This document shows, in pieces, positions 1-6,437 of a DNA stretch of 8,537 nt. Source of the stretch: Hyphomicrobiales bacterium (GTDB taxonomy: Bacteria > Pseudomonadota > Alphaproteobacteria > Rhizobiales > Xanthobacteraceae); NCBI GenBank assembly GCA_016201085.1, contig JACQDO010000039.1, positions 1 through 8,537 on the forward strand. The letters are read 5' to 3'. How positions within the stretch are numbered: the first letter of the stretch is position 1; each line of letters starts with the position of its first letter. The notes beneath the pieces were generated by a model, which had not been told where the DNA came from, made no database searches, and saw nothing but the letters and a program-made list of their open reading frames with translations. Position numbers and translations under genes: made by a program.

Positions 1-49
1 ACGAGGCCCATTTTGAGGTGTCTCAACTGCCGGTACGCAAGGTGAAGTG

Positions 50-1039
50 TCAGAACGTGAATTTGTCGCCGCGGCCGCTGCCCTGCGACACGTTGAGAAA
101 GAGCTCGTCGAGCGGGATGCGCCGCTTGATCAGGCCCTGCTCATGCGAATAGCCGATCAGCGTCTCGAGGTTCTTGCGGTTCTTGTCGGTCAGTCCGTAT
201 TCCCAGGGGTCGGGCCCGAGGATGTTCTCCTGCTCCTCCCAAGCATCGCGATACCAGGCGAGCGGTACGATGCGCGGGTTCTGCATGCGCTGCATCGCAA
301 CCGTCTTCGCCTCGTCGAAGGCCTTGAACAGGTTGATAGCCACCCAGGGATATTGTTCGACCACCGCTTGCTTCAAGCCCAGCACATGCATGATCGGGAA
401 GATGCCGGTCTTGCGATAATAGGCGATTTCCTCGCTCTTGTGATCGGGGAACAGCCGGGCGACGCGCGCATCCTTGGCGACGAACGGCTTGATCAGGTCG
501 GAATGCAGCACCGCATCGAGTTCGCCATCGGCCAGCATGGTTTCGACCGACTTGTCGTCCGGCAGCTCGGTGAGCTTGAGATCCTTGGGCAGCGCGACGT
601 CAACGTCGTTATTGATCTCGCTGAACCATTCGATCGATTTAAGCGGCACGTTGTATTCATTTTCAAGCAGCCCGCGCATCCACAGCACCGCCGTGGTCAT
701 CAGCGTCTTGACGCCGACTTTGCGGCCGATCAGATCGGCCGGCTTCTTGATGTCCTTGGTCGTATTGATGAACATAAAGCCATGGCGGAAGCGGCGGTGC
801 AGAAACACCGGAATCGCCCGGAACGGCAAATTATTGTCGCGCGCCGCCAGGTAAGAGGAGCCGGAGACCTCGGCCACGTCGAATTCGCCATGGCGCAGGA
901 AGCGCCAATGGCGCGTCGCCGAATCCATTTTCGTCACAATGGTGAGATCGATGCCGTCGGCCCGGACCTTGCCTTCGAGCAAGGGGCGGGTGATCTCGTA
1001 ATCGCCGCAAGCCAGGGTGAGTGCGATATTTTTCGACAT
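50..1039 (-). CDS. 4,5-dihydroxyphthalate decarboxylase-like protein (PBP2-fold family)
   Basis: The 329-residue protein resembles the 4,5-dihydroxyphthalate decarboxylase (Pht5) family, which has a type 2 periplasmic-binding-protein fold but includes cytoplasmic enzymes. Family-like blocks are CGDYEITRPL (11-20), RFLRHGEFDVAEVSGSSYL (46-64), FRAIPVFLHRRFRHG (73-87), RKTGIFPIMHVLGL (209-222) and DPWEYGL (277-283). There is no signal peptide: residues 1-25 carry charges and no hydrophobic core, so a cytoplasmic enzyme fits better than an exported transporter receptor. Many relatives are annotated loosely as ABC substrate-binding proteins, so the reaction is uncertain. The ATG start has AGGGG 6 bases upstream, directly after the stop codon of the monooxygenase gene. 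The 11-bp gap implies one transcript. Inferred role: removal of a carboxyl group from a ring hydroxylated by the neighbouring enzyme. Family membership is fairly sure; substrate is unknown. Confidence 0.85.
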   Translation of the reverse strand: MSKNIALTLACGDYEITRPLLEGKVRADGIDLTIVTKMDSATRHWRFLRHGEFDVAEVSGSSYLAARDNNLPFRAIPVFLHRRFRHGFMFINTTKDIKKPADLIGRKVGVKTLMTTAVLWMRGLLENEYNVPLKSIEWFSEINNDVDVALPKDLKLTELPDDKSVETMLADGELDAVLHSDLIKPFVAKDARVARLFPDHKSEEIAYYRKTGIFPIMHVLGLKQAVVEQYPWVAINLFKAFDEAKTVAMQRMQNPRIVPLAWYRDAWEEQENILGPDPWEYGLTDKNRKNLETLIGYSHEQGLIKRRIPLDELFLNVSQGSGRGDKFTF

Positions 1040-1050
1040 GCGGAGCCCCT

Positions 1051-2652
1051 CTAGTGCCCGGTCGCGAGTGCCGCCAGCTTGGCGGGATCGTCGGGCAGGC
1101 GGTTGCCGCGCCAGACCACATGCAGGTCCGGCCGCAACAACAGCAGATCGTGACCATAGATATCGCGCGGCCTTTGGCCGGGAATATCGAGGACTGTAAA
1201 CGGCGCGCCGTAGGATGCAAAGGCGCGGTTGAGCGTGCCCGTATCGGTCTGCGTTGCGGCGAGGCGAAGCAGCGTATAACCGTCGCCGATCGAATCATGC
1301 AGCGCGCTGCCGTCGTCGAGCCAGACATGCGGCAGGCGGGCGCCGGGCCATGTGGTCGGCACATAGGTCATGATGTCGGTCTCGGGCGCCTCGCCTTGTT
1401 CCGGCCAGATAATGGGCGAGCCGGCATAGCGATAGCCCAGCTCGGCCCCGATCATCTCGTTGCTCTTGCGCTGTTCCACGTCGGCGATACGCGACAGGTT
1501 GGCGCGCGTCTCAGTGCCCGCCGGCGTGCGCTCGCGGATATTCGGGTTCCAGGCCGCCCGCCAGGCGCGCCGTCCGCGCGAAGCAAAGCGCGAGGCCGCC
1601 ACATTGCGCGCGCCGATCTGCCGGCGCTCGATCTCGTAGGAGGCGAGCAGACCCGGTCCGCTCCAGCCTTGCAGCGTCGCCGCCAGTTTCCACGACAGGT
1701 CGATGGCATCGCCGACGCCGCTGTTCATACCGAGCCCGCCGGTCGGGATCACCAGGTGCACGGCATCGCCGGCGAGAAAAATGCGATTGCGGGCATAGCT
1801 GTCCGCCAGCAGCAGGTTCTGCTTCCACTGCCCGACATGCAGCATCTCATATTTCACCGGCAGTGCGACCACCTGCTCGAACATGGTCTTCATGTCCTCG
1901 TCGCTGTCGACCACCGAATGCAGGGTGAAATGGCGCGTCGAGTCCTGCACGATGAGGAACGAGTTGTGCGCGTCGGCAACATGGTAGTGCCGGCCCTTGC
2001 CGACCGGGATTCGATCGAACAGATCGTCGCAGAGGTACAGAGCTTGGCGCAATTGCAGCAGATTGGCTTCGCCCGAGAGCTTGATGCCGAGCTGTCGGCG
2101 CACCGCGCTCGCGCCGCCGTCGCAGCCGACGAGGTATTGCGCCGTGAGTTCGGCGGTCGCCCCGTCCCGGGTTTTGACCCGCGCGCTGACGCCGTTGCCG
2201 TCCTGCGTGCAGGAGATGAATTCGGTGGCATAGCGCACGTCCACGCTGGCAATGCCTTCGGCCACCGACTTGAGCAGCGGCTCAAGCGTGTATTGCGAGA
2301 TCAGCTGGTAGGGCTCGATCGGCATGCTGGCGTCGCGGCAGGCGGCGATGTCGGCCTGCGCCTGCGCCACCGACGGATAGGGCAGATGCAGCAGCGGTGG
2401 GTCAACCAGCGAAGTGACGATGAACACGTCCATGGGCGCGTCGCGTGGAAATCCGGCGTCGCGGATTTTTTGCGCAATGCCGATGCGGCGATAGATTTCC
2501 ATGGTGCGGGCGTTGCACCGTTCCATTTTGGGCAGAAACTGCGGCGCGTCTTTCTGCTCGAGCAGAATGCAGCGCACGCCCCGCCGGCCCAGGTCGTTTG
2601 CGAGCGTTAAACCGACAGGGCCGGCGCCGACGATAAGAACTTGCGTGTCCAA
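1051..2652 (-). CDS. Class A FAD-dependent aromatic monooxygenase (PheA/TfdB-type)
   Basis: The 533-residue flavoprotein should hydroxylate an aromatic ring in the cytoplasm using NAD(P)H and O2. Visible signatures are the N-terminal Rossmann motif GAGPVG (9-14), with LLEQ (30-33) ending the second strand; the DG motif YLVGCDGGASAVRR (173-186); the GD motif RIFLAGDAVHLVIPTGGLGMN (290-310) followed by DAIDLSWKLA (315-324); and YEIERR (339-344). Residues ~436-528 look like the thioredoxin-like C-terminal domain of phenol hydroxylase-type enzymes, with PGARLPHVWLDDGS and RPDLHVVWRG. The start codon is TTG (2650-2652): an in-frame TGA lies seven codons upstream with no ATG or GTG between, and the next ATG would remove the FAD motif. 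A weak GGAA precedes it. It is the first gene of a leftward pair with the decarboxylase-like gene and is divergent from the Bug receptor. The family call is firm; the substrate (phenolic or aromatic acid) is inference. Confidence 0.92.
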   Translation of the reverse strand: MDTQVLIVGAGPVGLTLANDLGRRGVRCILLEQKDAPQFLPKMERCNARTMEIYRRIGIAQKIRDAGFPRDAPMDVFIVTSLVDPPLLHLPYPSVAQAQADIAACRDASMPIEPYQLISQYTLEPLLKSVAEGIASVDVRYATEFISCTQDGNGVSARVKTRDGATAELTAQYLVGCDGGASAVRRQLGIKLSGEANLLQLRQALYLCDDLFDRIPVGKGRHYHVADAHNSFLIVQDSTRHFTLHSVVDSDEDMKTMFEQVVALPVKYEMLHVGQWKQNLLLADSYARNRIFLAGDAVHLVIPTGGLGMNSGVGDAIDLSWKLAATLQGWSGPGLLASYEIERRQIGARNVAASRFASRGRRAWRAAWNPNIRERTPAGTETRANLSRIADVEQRKSNEMIGAELGYRYAGSPIIWPEQGEAPETDIMTYVPTTWPGARLPHVWLDDGSALHDSIGDGYTLLRLAATQTDTGTLNRAFASYGAPFTVLDIPGQRPRDIYGHDLLLLRPDLHVVWRGNRLPDDPAKLAALATGH

Positions 2653-2823
2653 GCGGTAATTCCGAAATGTTCAAAGATTGGCGAAACGCTACCATCTCGC
2701 TTGCCTCGGCGAAAGCCAAGGAGCGGCATCCCGCATTTTTGGATTTGCACGGCCTTGGCGTATGCTGCCGAAAGATTCTCGGTGCCGTTGATGCCGTGCG
2801 ACGTCGAGCGGGAGGATGGTGGC
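2653..2823. promoter_or_regulatory. Divergent intergenic region with candidate operator
   Basis: This 171-bp gap separates the starts of the leftward monooxygenase pair and the rightward receptor pair, so it must hold both promoters. It contains a perfect 7-bp inverted repeat, GCCAAGG (2715-2721) and CCTTGGC (2753-2759), with a 31-bp spacer. A TATGCT (2761-2766) that could be a rightward -10 box follows 1 bp later, but the matching -35 (TTTGGA, 2738-2743) is poor. No regulator gene lies in the window. The promoter and operator readings are guesses from position. Confidence 0.35.
2811..2815 (+). promoter_or_regulatory. Ribosome binding site deciding the receptor start
   Basis: GGAGG sits 8 bases before the ATG at 2824. 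The open frame runs back to 2641 with other in-frame ATG codons (2641, 2791), but only the 2824 start has a good ribosome site and puts a normal signal peptide at the N terminus. Confidence 0.75.
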
Positions 2824-3828
2824 ATGAATGTTCTCGCCGGATGCACGCGATCGGTAACGCGTTTTGCCTGTTATGCCGCGCTGGCGGTCTTGTCCCTAAC
2901 TTGGGCCGCGCCGCTACATGCGGCCGACTATCCGAGCCGTCCGATCACGCTGGTGGTGGCGTTCACGCCGGGCGGTCCGAGCGACGTGCTCGCCCGTATC
3001 GTCGGCAAGCAGATGGAGCGGCTGCTCGGCGTGCCGTTCATCATCGAGAACCGCCCCGGCGCCGGCGGCAATATCGCGGCCGATTCGGTCGCCCATGCGA
3101 CGCCCGATGGCTACACGCTGCTGATGGGCAATAACAGCACTCTCGCCACCAATGAGAGCCTGTACAAACGGCTCAGCTATAGCCCGCAAAAAGATTTCCT
3201 GCCGATCACGCTGATCGGCACGCAAGCCAACATCCTAGTGGTCAATACGAGCGTTCCGGCGAAATCGCTGAAGGAGCTGATCGCGCTCGCCCAGGCGCAG
3301 CCCGGCAAGCTCAATTTCGCTTCCTCCGGTCATGGCGCGGCCGCGCATCTGGCCGGCGAATTGTTCAAGGCCGAAGGCAAGGTCGATATCGTGCACGTGC
3401 CCTACAAGGGCGCCGCCCCCGCTTTGCAGGATCTGATCGGCGGCCACAGCCAGCTGATGTTCGCCACCGCCGCTTCCGTGGTCGGCCACATCAGAAGCGG
3501 CAAGGTGCGCGCGCTGGCGGTGACCACGCTCAAGCGCACGCAGATTCTGCCCGACATTCCGACCATGGACGAGGCCGGCCTGCCGGGCTTCGAGGCCAGC
3601 ACCTGGCACGGGCTGGTGGCGCCCGCCGGCGCGCCGCCCGCGGCGATCGCCACGCTGCACGATGCCGCGGTTAAGGCGCTGCGGGATGCGGGCGTGCAGG
3701 CCTCGCTCAAGCGCCTCGGCGTCGATATCGTCGGCGGCACGCCGGAGCAGTTCAAGGCCTATATCGCGGCGGAAGTGCCGAAATGGGCCGCGATCGTGAA
3801 GGCCTCCGGCGCCACCTTGGATAAATGA
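2824..3828 (+). CDS. Bug/TctC-family periplasmic solute receptor
   Basis: The 334-residue product is a tripartite tricarboxylate transporter (TTT) substrate-binding protein of the Bug family, which captures small organic acids or related compounds in the periplasm. The N terminus is a signal peptide: R9 and R13, a hydrophobic stretch 14-29, and likely cleavage after LHA (31-33). The mature protein opens with the usual ADYPSRPITLVVAF. Further family blocks are TPGGPSDVLAR (48-58), ENRPGAGGNIAA (75-86), HVPYKGAAPALQDLIGG (191-207) and PTMDEAGLPGFE (246-257). No TctA or TctB membrane genes are next to it; orphan receptors of this kind are common in Bradyrhizobium and Bordetella and usually share a membrane pair encoded elsewhere. 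It is probably co-transcribed with the beta-propeller gene 3 bp downstream and divergent from the monooxygenase pair, which hints that its ligand is the substrate of that pathway. Confidence 0.93.
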   Translation: MNVLAGCTRSVTRFACYAALAVLSLTWAAPLHAADYPSRPITLVVAFTPGGPSDVLARIVGKQMERLLGVPFIIENRPGAGGNIAADSVAHATPDGYTLLMGNNSTLATNESLYKRLSYSPQKDFLPITLIGTQANILVVNTSVPAKSLKELIALAQAQPGKLNFASSGHGAAAHLAGELFKAEGKVDIVHVPYKGAAPALQDLIGGHSQLMFATAASVVGHIRSGKVRALAVTTLKRTQILPDIPTMDEAGLPGFEASTWHGLVAPAGAPPAAIATLHDAAVKALRDAGVQASLKRLGVDIVGGTPEQFKAYIAAEVPKWAAIVKASGATLDK

Positions 3829-3831
3829 CCC

Positions 3832-5148
3832 ATGGCTGCTGAACGAGCGAACGGCGCCCTGGCGCGCAATGTGCGGCGGCTGGGCCATCTCGATCTGCCC
3901 GGCGCTGGGCAGGTGACGGTTGCTGGGCATCACGCCTATGTCGGGCATATCCCGAACAAGCAGGACCTCGGCACCTCCATCGTCGATATTTCCGACCCGG
4001 CCAATCCGCGGCTGGTGGCGACGGTCGCGGTCGGCGATATGACCTCGCACAGCCACAAGGTGCGTGTCGCCGGCGACCTGATGATCGTCAACCACGAGCG
4101 CAATCCGACGGCGGCCGGACGGCGCGCGCAGGATATGCCGGCGATCCGGCGGAGCTTGCGCGAAGCGCTCGGCCGCGATCCGACGCGCGCCGAGCTGTTG
4201 GCGAAGCTCAACTTGACCGAGGCCGACCTTGTCGCGATCGAGAAGGACGAGGCGCAGCCTTATCGCAATGGCGGTTTCCGCATCTATGACGTCTCGACGC
4301 CGTCACAGCCGAAGCTGATCCATCATCACCTCACCGGCGGCATCGGCGTGCATCGCTTCGATATGGACGAGCGTTACGCCTATATCTCGACCGAGATGGA
4401 CGGCTTCGTCGGCAATATCCTGGTGATCTACGATTTGCGCGATCCATCAAGGCCGCAGGAAATCTCGCGCTGGTGGATGCCGGGACAGCACATCGCCGGC
4501 GGCGAGACGCCGACTTGGCCGGGCAAGCGCCATCGGCTGCACCACGCCCTGCGCTTCGGCGACGAGATGTGGGCGAGCTGCTGGCACGGCGGCTTCCGTG
4601 TCGTCGATATCTCCGATATCGCACAACCGAAAACCGCCGCCTCTTATAACTATCATCCGCCGTTTCCGGAACCGACGCATACCGTCATGCCGGCGCCGCA
4701 TCCGATCGGCGGCAAGCGCATCGCGCTCGCCATCGACGAAGAAGACCAGGCGCAGAGCGCCAGCGAAGAGGAGGCGCGGCGCGGGCGGCCGCATGCCGGC
4801 ATGTCGCTCTACGACGTCGGCGATTTATCGAACGTCAAACCGCTGTCGCTGTTCGAGGTGAGCGAGCTCGACTCGCCGTTCGCGCGCATGCCCGGCGCGC
4901 GCTTCGGCGCGCATCAGTTCCACGAGCGCATGAGCGGCACGCTGGTGCACGCGGTCTGGTTCAGCGCCGGCCTGCGCATTATCGATATCGCCGACCCGAT
5001 GGCGCCGCGCGAGGTCGGCTGTTTCATCCCGGACCCGGCTGGCGGCAGGAAAGCGCCGCAAAGCAACGACGTGGCGCTCGACGCGCGCGGGCTGATTTAC
5101 ATTGTCGACCGCCATGTCGGGTTTGATGTGCTGGAGTTTACTGGTTGA
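3832..5148 (+). CDS. LVIVD-repeat beta-propeller protein, possible metalloprotein
   Basis: The 438-residue protein is built from repeats of the LVIVD type, each ending in a strand like FRIYDVSTPSQPKLI. Copies end near residues 63, 163, 211, 269, 338 and 395, with a last one at IYIVDRHVGFDVLEF (422-436), consistent with a seven-bladed beta-propeller. There is no signal peptide or membrane segment, so it appears cytoplasmic. An insertion rich in charged residues (95-140) interrupts the early part. A histidine recurs at the same place in five blades (H75, H174, H237, H283, H361), each a few residues before a blade strand. In carotenoid oxygenases, and in selenium-binding protein/methanethiol oxidase, propeller histidines bind a metal, so a catalytic metal is a reasonable inference. 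The ATG lies 3 bp after the receptor stop with no strong ribosome site, suggesting translational coupling. Function is unknown; the fold is fairly sure. Confidence 0.85.
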   Translation: MAAERANGALARNVRRLGHLDLPGAGQVTVAGHHAYVGHIPNKQDLGTSIVDISDPANPRLVATVAVGDMTSHSHKVRVAGDLMIVNHERNPTAAGRRAQDMPAIRRSLREALGRDPTRAELLAKLNLTEADLVAIEKDEAQPYRNGGFRIYDVSTPSQPKLIHHHLTGGIGVHRFDMDERYAYISTEMDGFVGNILVIYDLRDPSRPQEISRWWMPGQHIAGGETPTWPGKRHRLHHALRFGDEMWASCWHGGFRVVDISDIAQPKTAASYNYHPPFPEPTHTVMPAPHPIGGKRIALAIDEEDQAQSASEEEARRGRPHAGMSLYDVGDLSNVKPLSLFEVSELDSPFARMPGARFGAHQFHERMSGTLVHAVWFSAGLRIIDIADPMAPREVGCFIPDPAGGRKAPQSNDVALDARGLIYIVDRHVGFDVLEFTG

Positions 5149-5243
5149 TTCCGTCATGCCCGGCCTTGTGCCGGGCATCCACGACTTGCTTCGATTCAAC
5201 AAGTGAGACGTGGATGGCCGGGACAAGCCCGGCCATGACAGAA
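5149..5243. repeat. Mirrored double-hairpin intergenic palindrome
   Basis: This ~95-bp element begins right after the propeller stop codon. Its two halves are inverted copies (about 5149-5187 and 5205-5243) around an AT-richer centre. Each half also forms its own perfect 9-bp hairpin with a 5-base loop: ATGCCCGGC/GCCGGGCAT (5156-5164, 5170-5178) and ATGGCCGGG/CCCGGCCAT (5214-5222, 5228-5236). It resembles the dispersed palindromic elements I recall between genes in Bradyrhizobium-type genomes. It lies at the 3' end of the rightward operon and could also end transcription, though no T-tract follows. Confidence 0.8.
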
Positions 5244-5247
5244 TTCT

Positions 5248-5346
5248 TTATTCCCCCGCGTTCCGATAAAACGCCGCCGCGTCGGCGCTGAACGCCTTGT
5301 GCGACTGCGCATCCAGATAAAGCATATGCCCGCTGCGGTAGAGCCT
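5248..5346 (-). pseudogene. 3'-end copy of the S10 carboxypeptidase gene
   Basis: Read leftward, this stretch encodes LYRSGHMLYLDAQSHKAF followed by SADAAAFYRNAGE and a stop. It matches the last ~32 residues of the S10 peptidase encoded at 6438-7925, including the region of its catalytic histidine. Over 5265-5346 versus 6455-6536 I count 6 mismatches in 82 bases; four are silent and two change residues (R to H, G to S). There is no start codon or upstream part. Similarity breaks down at 5347, at the stop codon of the PIN-like gene, with perhaps weak similarity to ~5357. It is either the stump of a displaced peptidase allele or a duplicated target left by an insertion. It has the same orientation as the intact gene. 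Confidence 0.88.
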
Positions 5347-6292
5347 ACGTCGCGTGCAGTGCCCCCGGCACATCAGCCAGATTTGTAGTGATGCGCGTGC
5401 CGTACCTTTTATGCAGCCCAGCCTGCTTCGCTAAATTCGAGAACATGTTTTCGGCGACGACGATATCGGCATAGGCGAGGACTGCACAAAAGGCCTGCAT
5501 GTCACGGAAGTCATTTTCTTCGATGGCCCGACTTTGCGTTTCGATGCGCAAGCCGATTTCGCGCTCAATAAAATAAGTTGGGCACTCGTTGATGATTTCG
5601 CGAGCGTTTTTACTGAGCACTGCTGTTTCATTCGATTCGGAAAGGCCCGCCTTGCGCACAAAGGAAAGAATAAGATCCAGCTCATTAATCATGAGGCGTG
5701 CGCTATGCATTCTGCGCCGCATCGGAATGGCTTCGCTCGCGTCACGCCCGCGTCGCTCTTCGATGGCTTGTCGCAGCTTCTCCGATCCCTCGGAAAATTT
5801 CGACACCGCGAGGAGCCGCACATCCTCGGGCGTTTTGGTCAGATAGTCGAACATAAAGCGCGGCGGGTCACCCCGAATCGCGGCAAGAACGCGTTCCGAC
5901 GGTTGAGGGATGCGGCTGTCGCCAATTTCCGCTGTTGCTTCAAAGAATACGTTGGAGAGAAACCAGTACGCGTCGCGAGGTAACGCCTCCAGCCCGCTCC
6001 GGGCGCGCAGCAAGTCGACAATTTCCACTTCCAGACGTTTGTGTCGGCCACGAAAGACCATGCCTTGACTTAAGGTCGCTTGAACCCAAGCAAGGTGCTC
6101 GCGGCGCTCAGGTATATCGACCTTGTGCGTTTCATAGAGGTTCGTCGCGGTCAGGGGCACCAGCAGGCGGCTCGCTTTTGCTTCTTCGACCAAAGTCTCC
6201 AAAATTGCGTATTGCGCCGGATAGTCGTCGGGTGACTTCACGGCGCGCGCCAATTCGATCCATTTGTTTTGATCGAGATAAAGAATCTGCAT
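5345..6292 (-). CDS. Solitary PIN-like domain protein, putative nuclease
   Basis: I do not recognise a named gene. The 315-residue protein has a PIN-like layout: a first strand ending in an acidic residue (LYLDQNKWIELA, D7), an early helix with TNLYETHK (50-57, E54), a long helical middle (~65-255), and a C-terminal block NDFRDMQAFCAVLAYADIVV then AEN (260-282), with D261, D264, D276 and E281 as candidate metal ligands. Such proteins are Mg/Mn-dependent RNases, often toxins. At 315 residues it is much longer than a VapC toxin (~130), and no small antitoxin gene is adjacent. There is no signal peptide or membrane segment. The ATG start lacks a clear ribosome site. Base use is unlike the neighbours: 5581-5640 is 29/60 G+C, against 45/60 for 4501-4560 in the propeller gene. 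This and the flanking peptidase fragment suggest acquisition by transfer. The ORF is convincing; the fold is moderate and the function a guess. Confidence 0.7.
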   Translation of the reverse strand: MQILYLDQNKWIELARAVKSPDDYPAQYAILETLVEEAKASRLLVPLTATNLYETHKVDIPERREHLAWVQATLSQGMVFRGRHKRLEVEIVDLLRARSGLEALPRDAYWFLSNVFFEATAEIGDSRIPQPSERVLAAIRGDPPRFMFDYLTKTPEDVRLLAVSKFSEGSEKLRQAIEERRGRDASEAIPMRRRMHSARLMINELDLILSFVRKAGLSESNETAVLSKNAREIINECPTYFIEREIGLRIETQSRAIEENDFRDMQAFCAVLAYADIVVAENMFSNLAKQAGLHKRYGTRITTNLADVPGALHAT

Positions 6293-6317
6293 CGGCCAAA
6301 TCTAGTTCTACTCATCA

Positions 6318-6337
6318 CTTCCGACACAGAGCGGAAG
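6318..6337. promoter_or_regulatory. Inverted repeat upstream of the PIN-like gene
   Basis: CTTCCG (6318-6323) and CGGAAG (6332-6337) form a perfect 6-bp inverted repeat with an 8-base spacer, centred about 35 bp before the PIN-like start codon. Its size and place fit an operator for that gene, but a chance repeat is possible. Confidence 0.3.
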
Positions 6338-6351
6338 AATGGAGCCGAGCA

Positions 6352-6428
6352 AGGGGCAAGGGATATCGATAAGCCCTTACCCCTCACCCGGATTGCTTCG
6401 CAATCCGACCTCTCCCTATGGGAGAGGT
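6352..6428. repeat. Three-hairpin palindromic intergenic element
   Basis: Three consecutive hairpins fill the gap between the peptidase and PIN-like genes. The first pairs AGGGGCAAGGG (6352-6362) with CCCTTACCCCT (6374-6384), one mismatch. The second pairs CGGATTGC (6389-6396) with GCAATCCG (6400-6407). The third pairs ACCTCTCCC (6408-6416) with GGGAGAGGT (6420-6428) around TAT. The 'CCCTCACCCGGATTGC...GGGAGAGGTGA' pattern is one I recall as scattered between genes in Bradyrhizobium and relatives. The third hairpin ends 10 bp from the peptidase stop codon, so the element may also terminate or stabilise that mRNA. Confidence 0.75.
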
Positions 6429-6437
6429 GAAGACAGC

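Noticed and set aside
47..1054. Rightward open frame of 335 codons opposite the decarboxylase-like gene
   Set aside because: Antisense shadow with His/Arg/Asp-rich composition and no family features; the leftward frame has clear family blocks and a ribosome site.
1021..2610. Long rightward open frame of 529 codons opposite the monooxygenase gene
   Set aside because: It is the antisense shadow of a GC-rich gene. Its translation is rich in Arg, Ala, Gly and His with no recognisable domain, while the other strand encodes clear FAD motifs.
2641..2823. 61-codon N-terminal extension of the Bug receptor
   Set aside because: The ATG at 2824 has GGAGG at 8 bases and gives a normal signal peptide; the extension would bury it and overlap the monooxygenase start.
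3235..4095. Leftward open frame of 286 codons across the receptor/propeller junction
   Set aside because: It spans the junction of two well-supported rightward genes and shows no domain.
5150..5243. Palindrome considered as a CRISPR repeat pair or tRNA
   Set aside because: Only one inverted pair exists, with no regularly spaced direct repeats and no tRNA cloverleaf.
5534..5983. Rightward open frame of 149 codons inside the PIN-like gene, considered as an antitoxin
   Set aside because: It lies entirely antisense to the nuclease candidate, has no good ribosome site and no DNA-binding motif.
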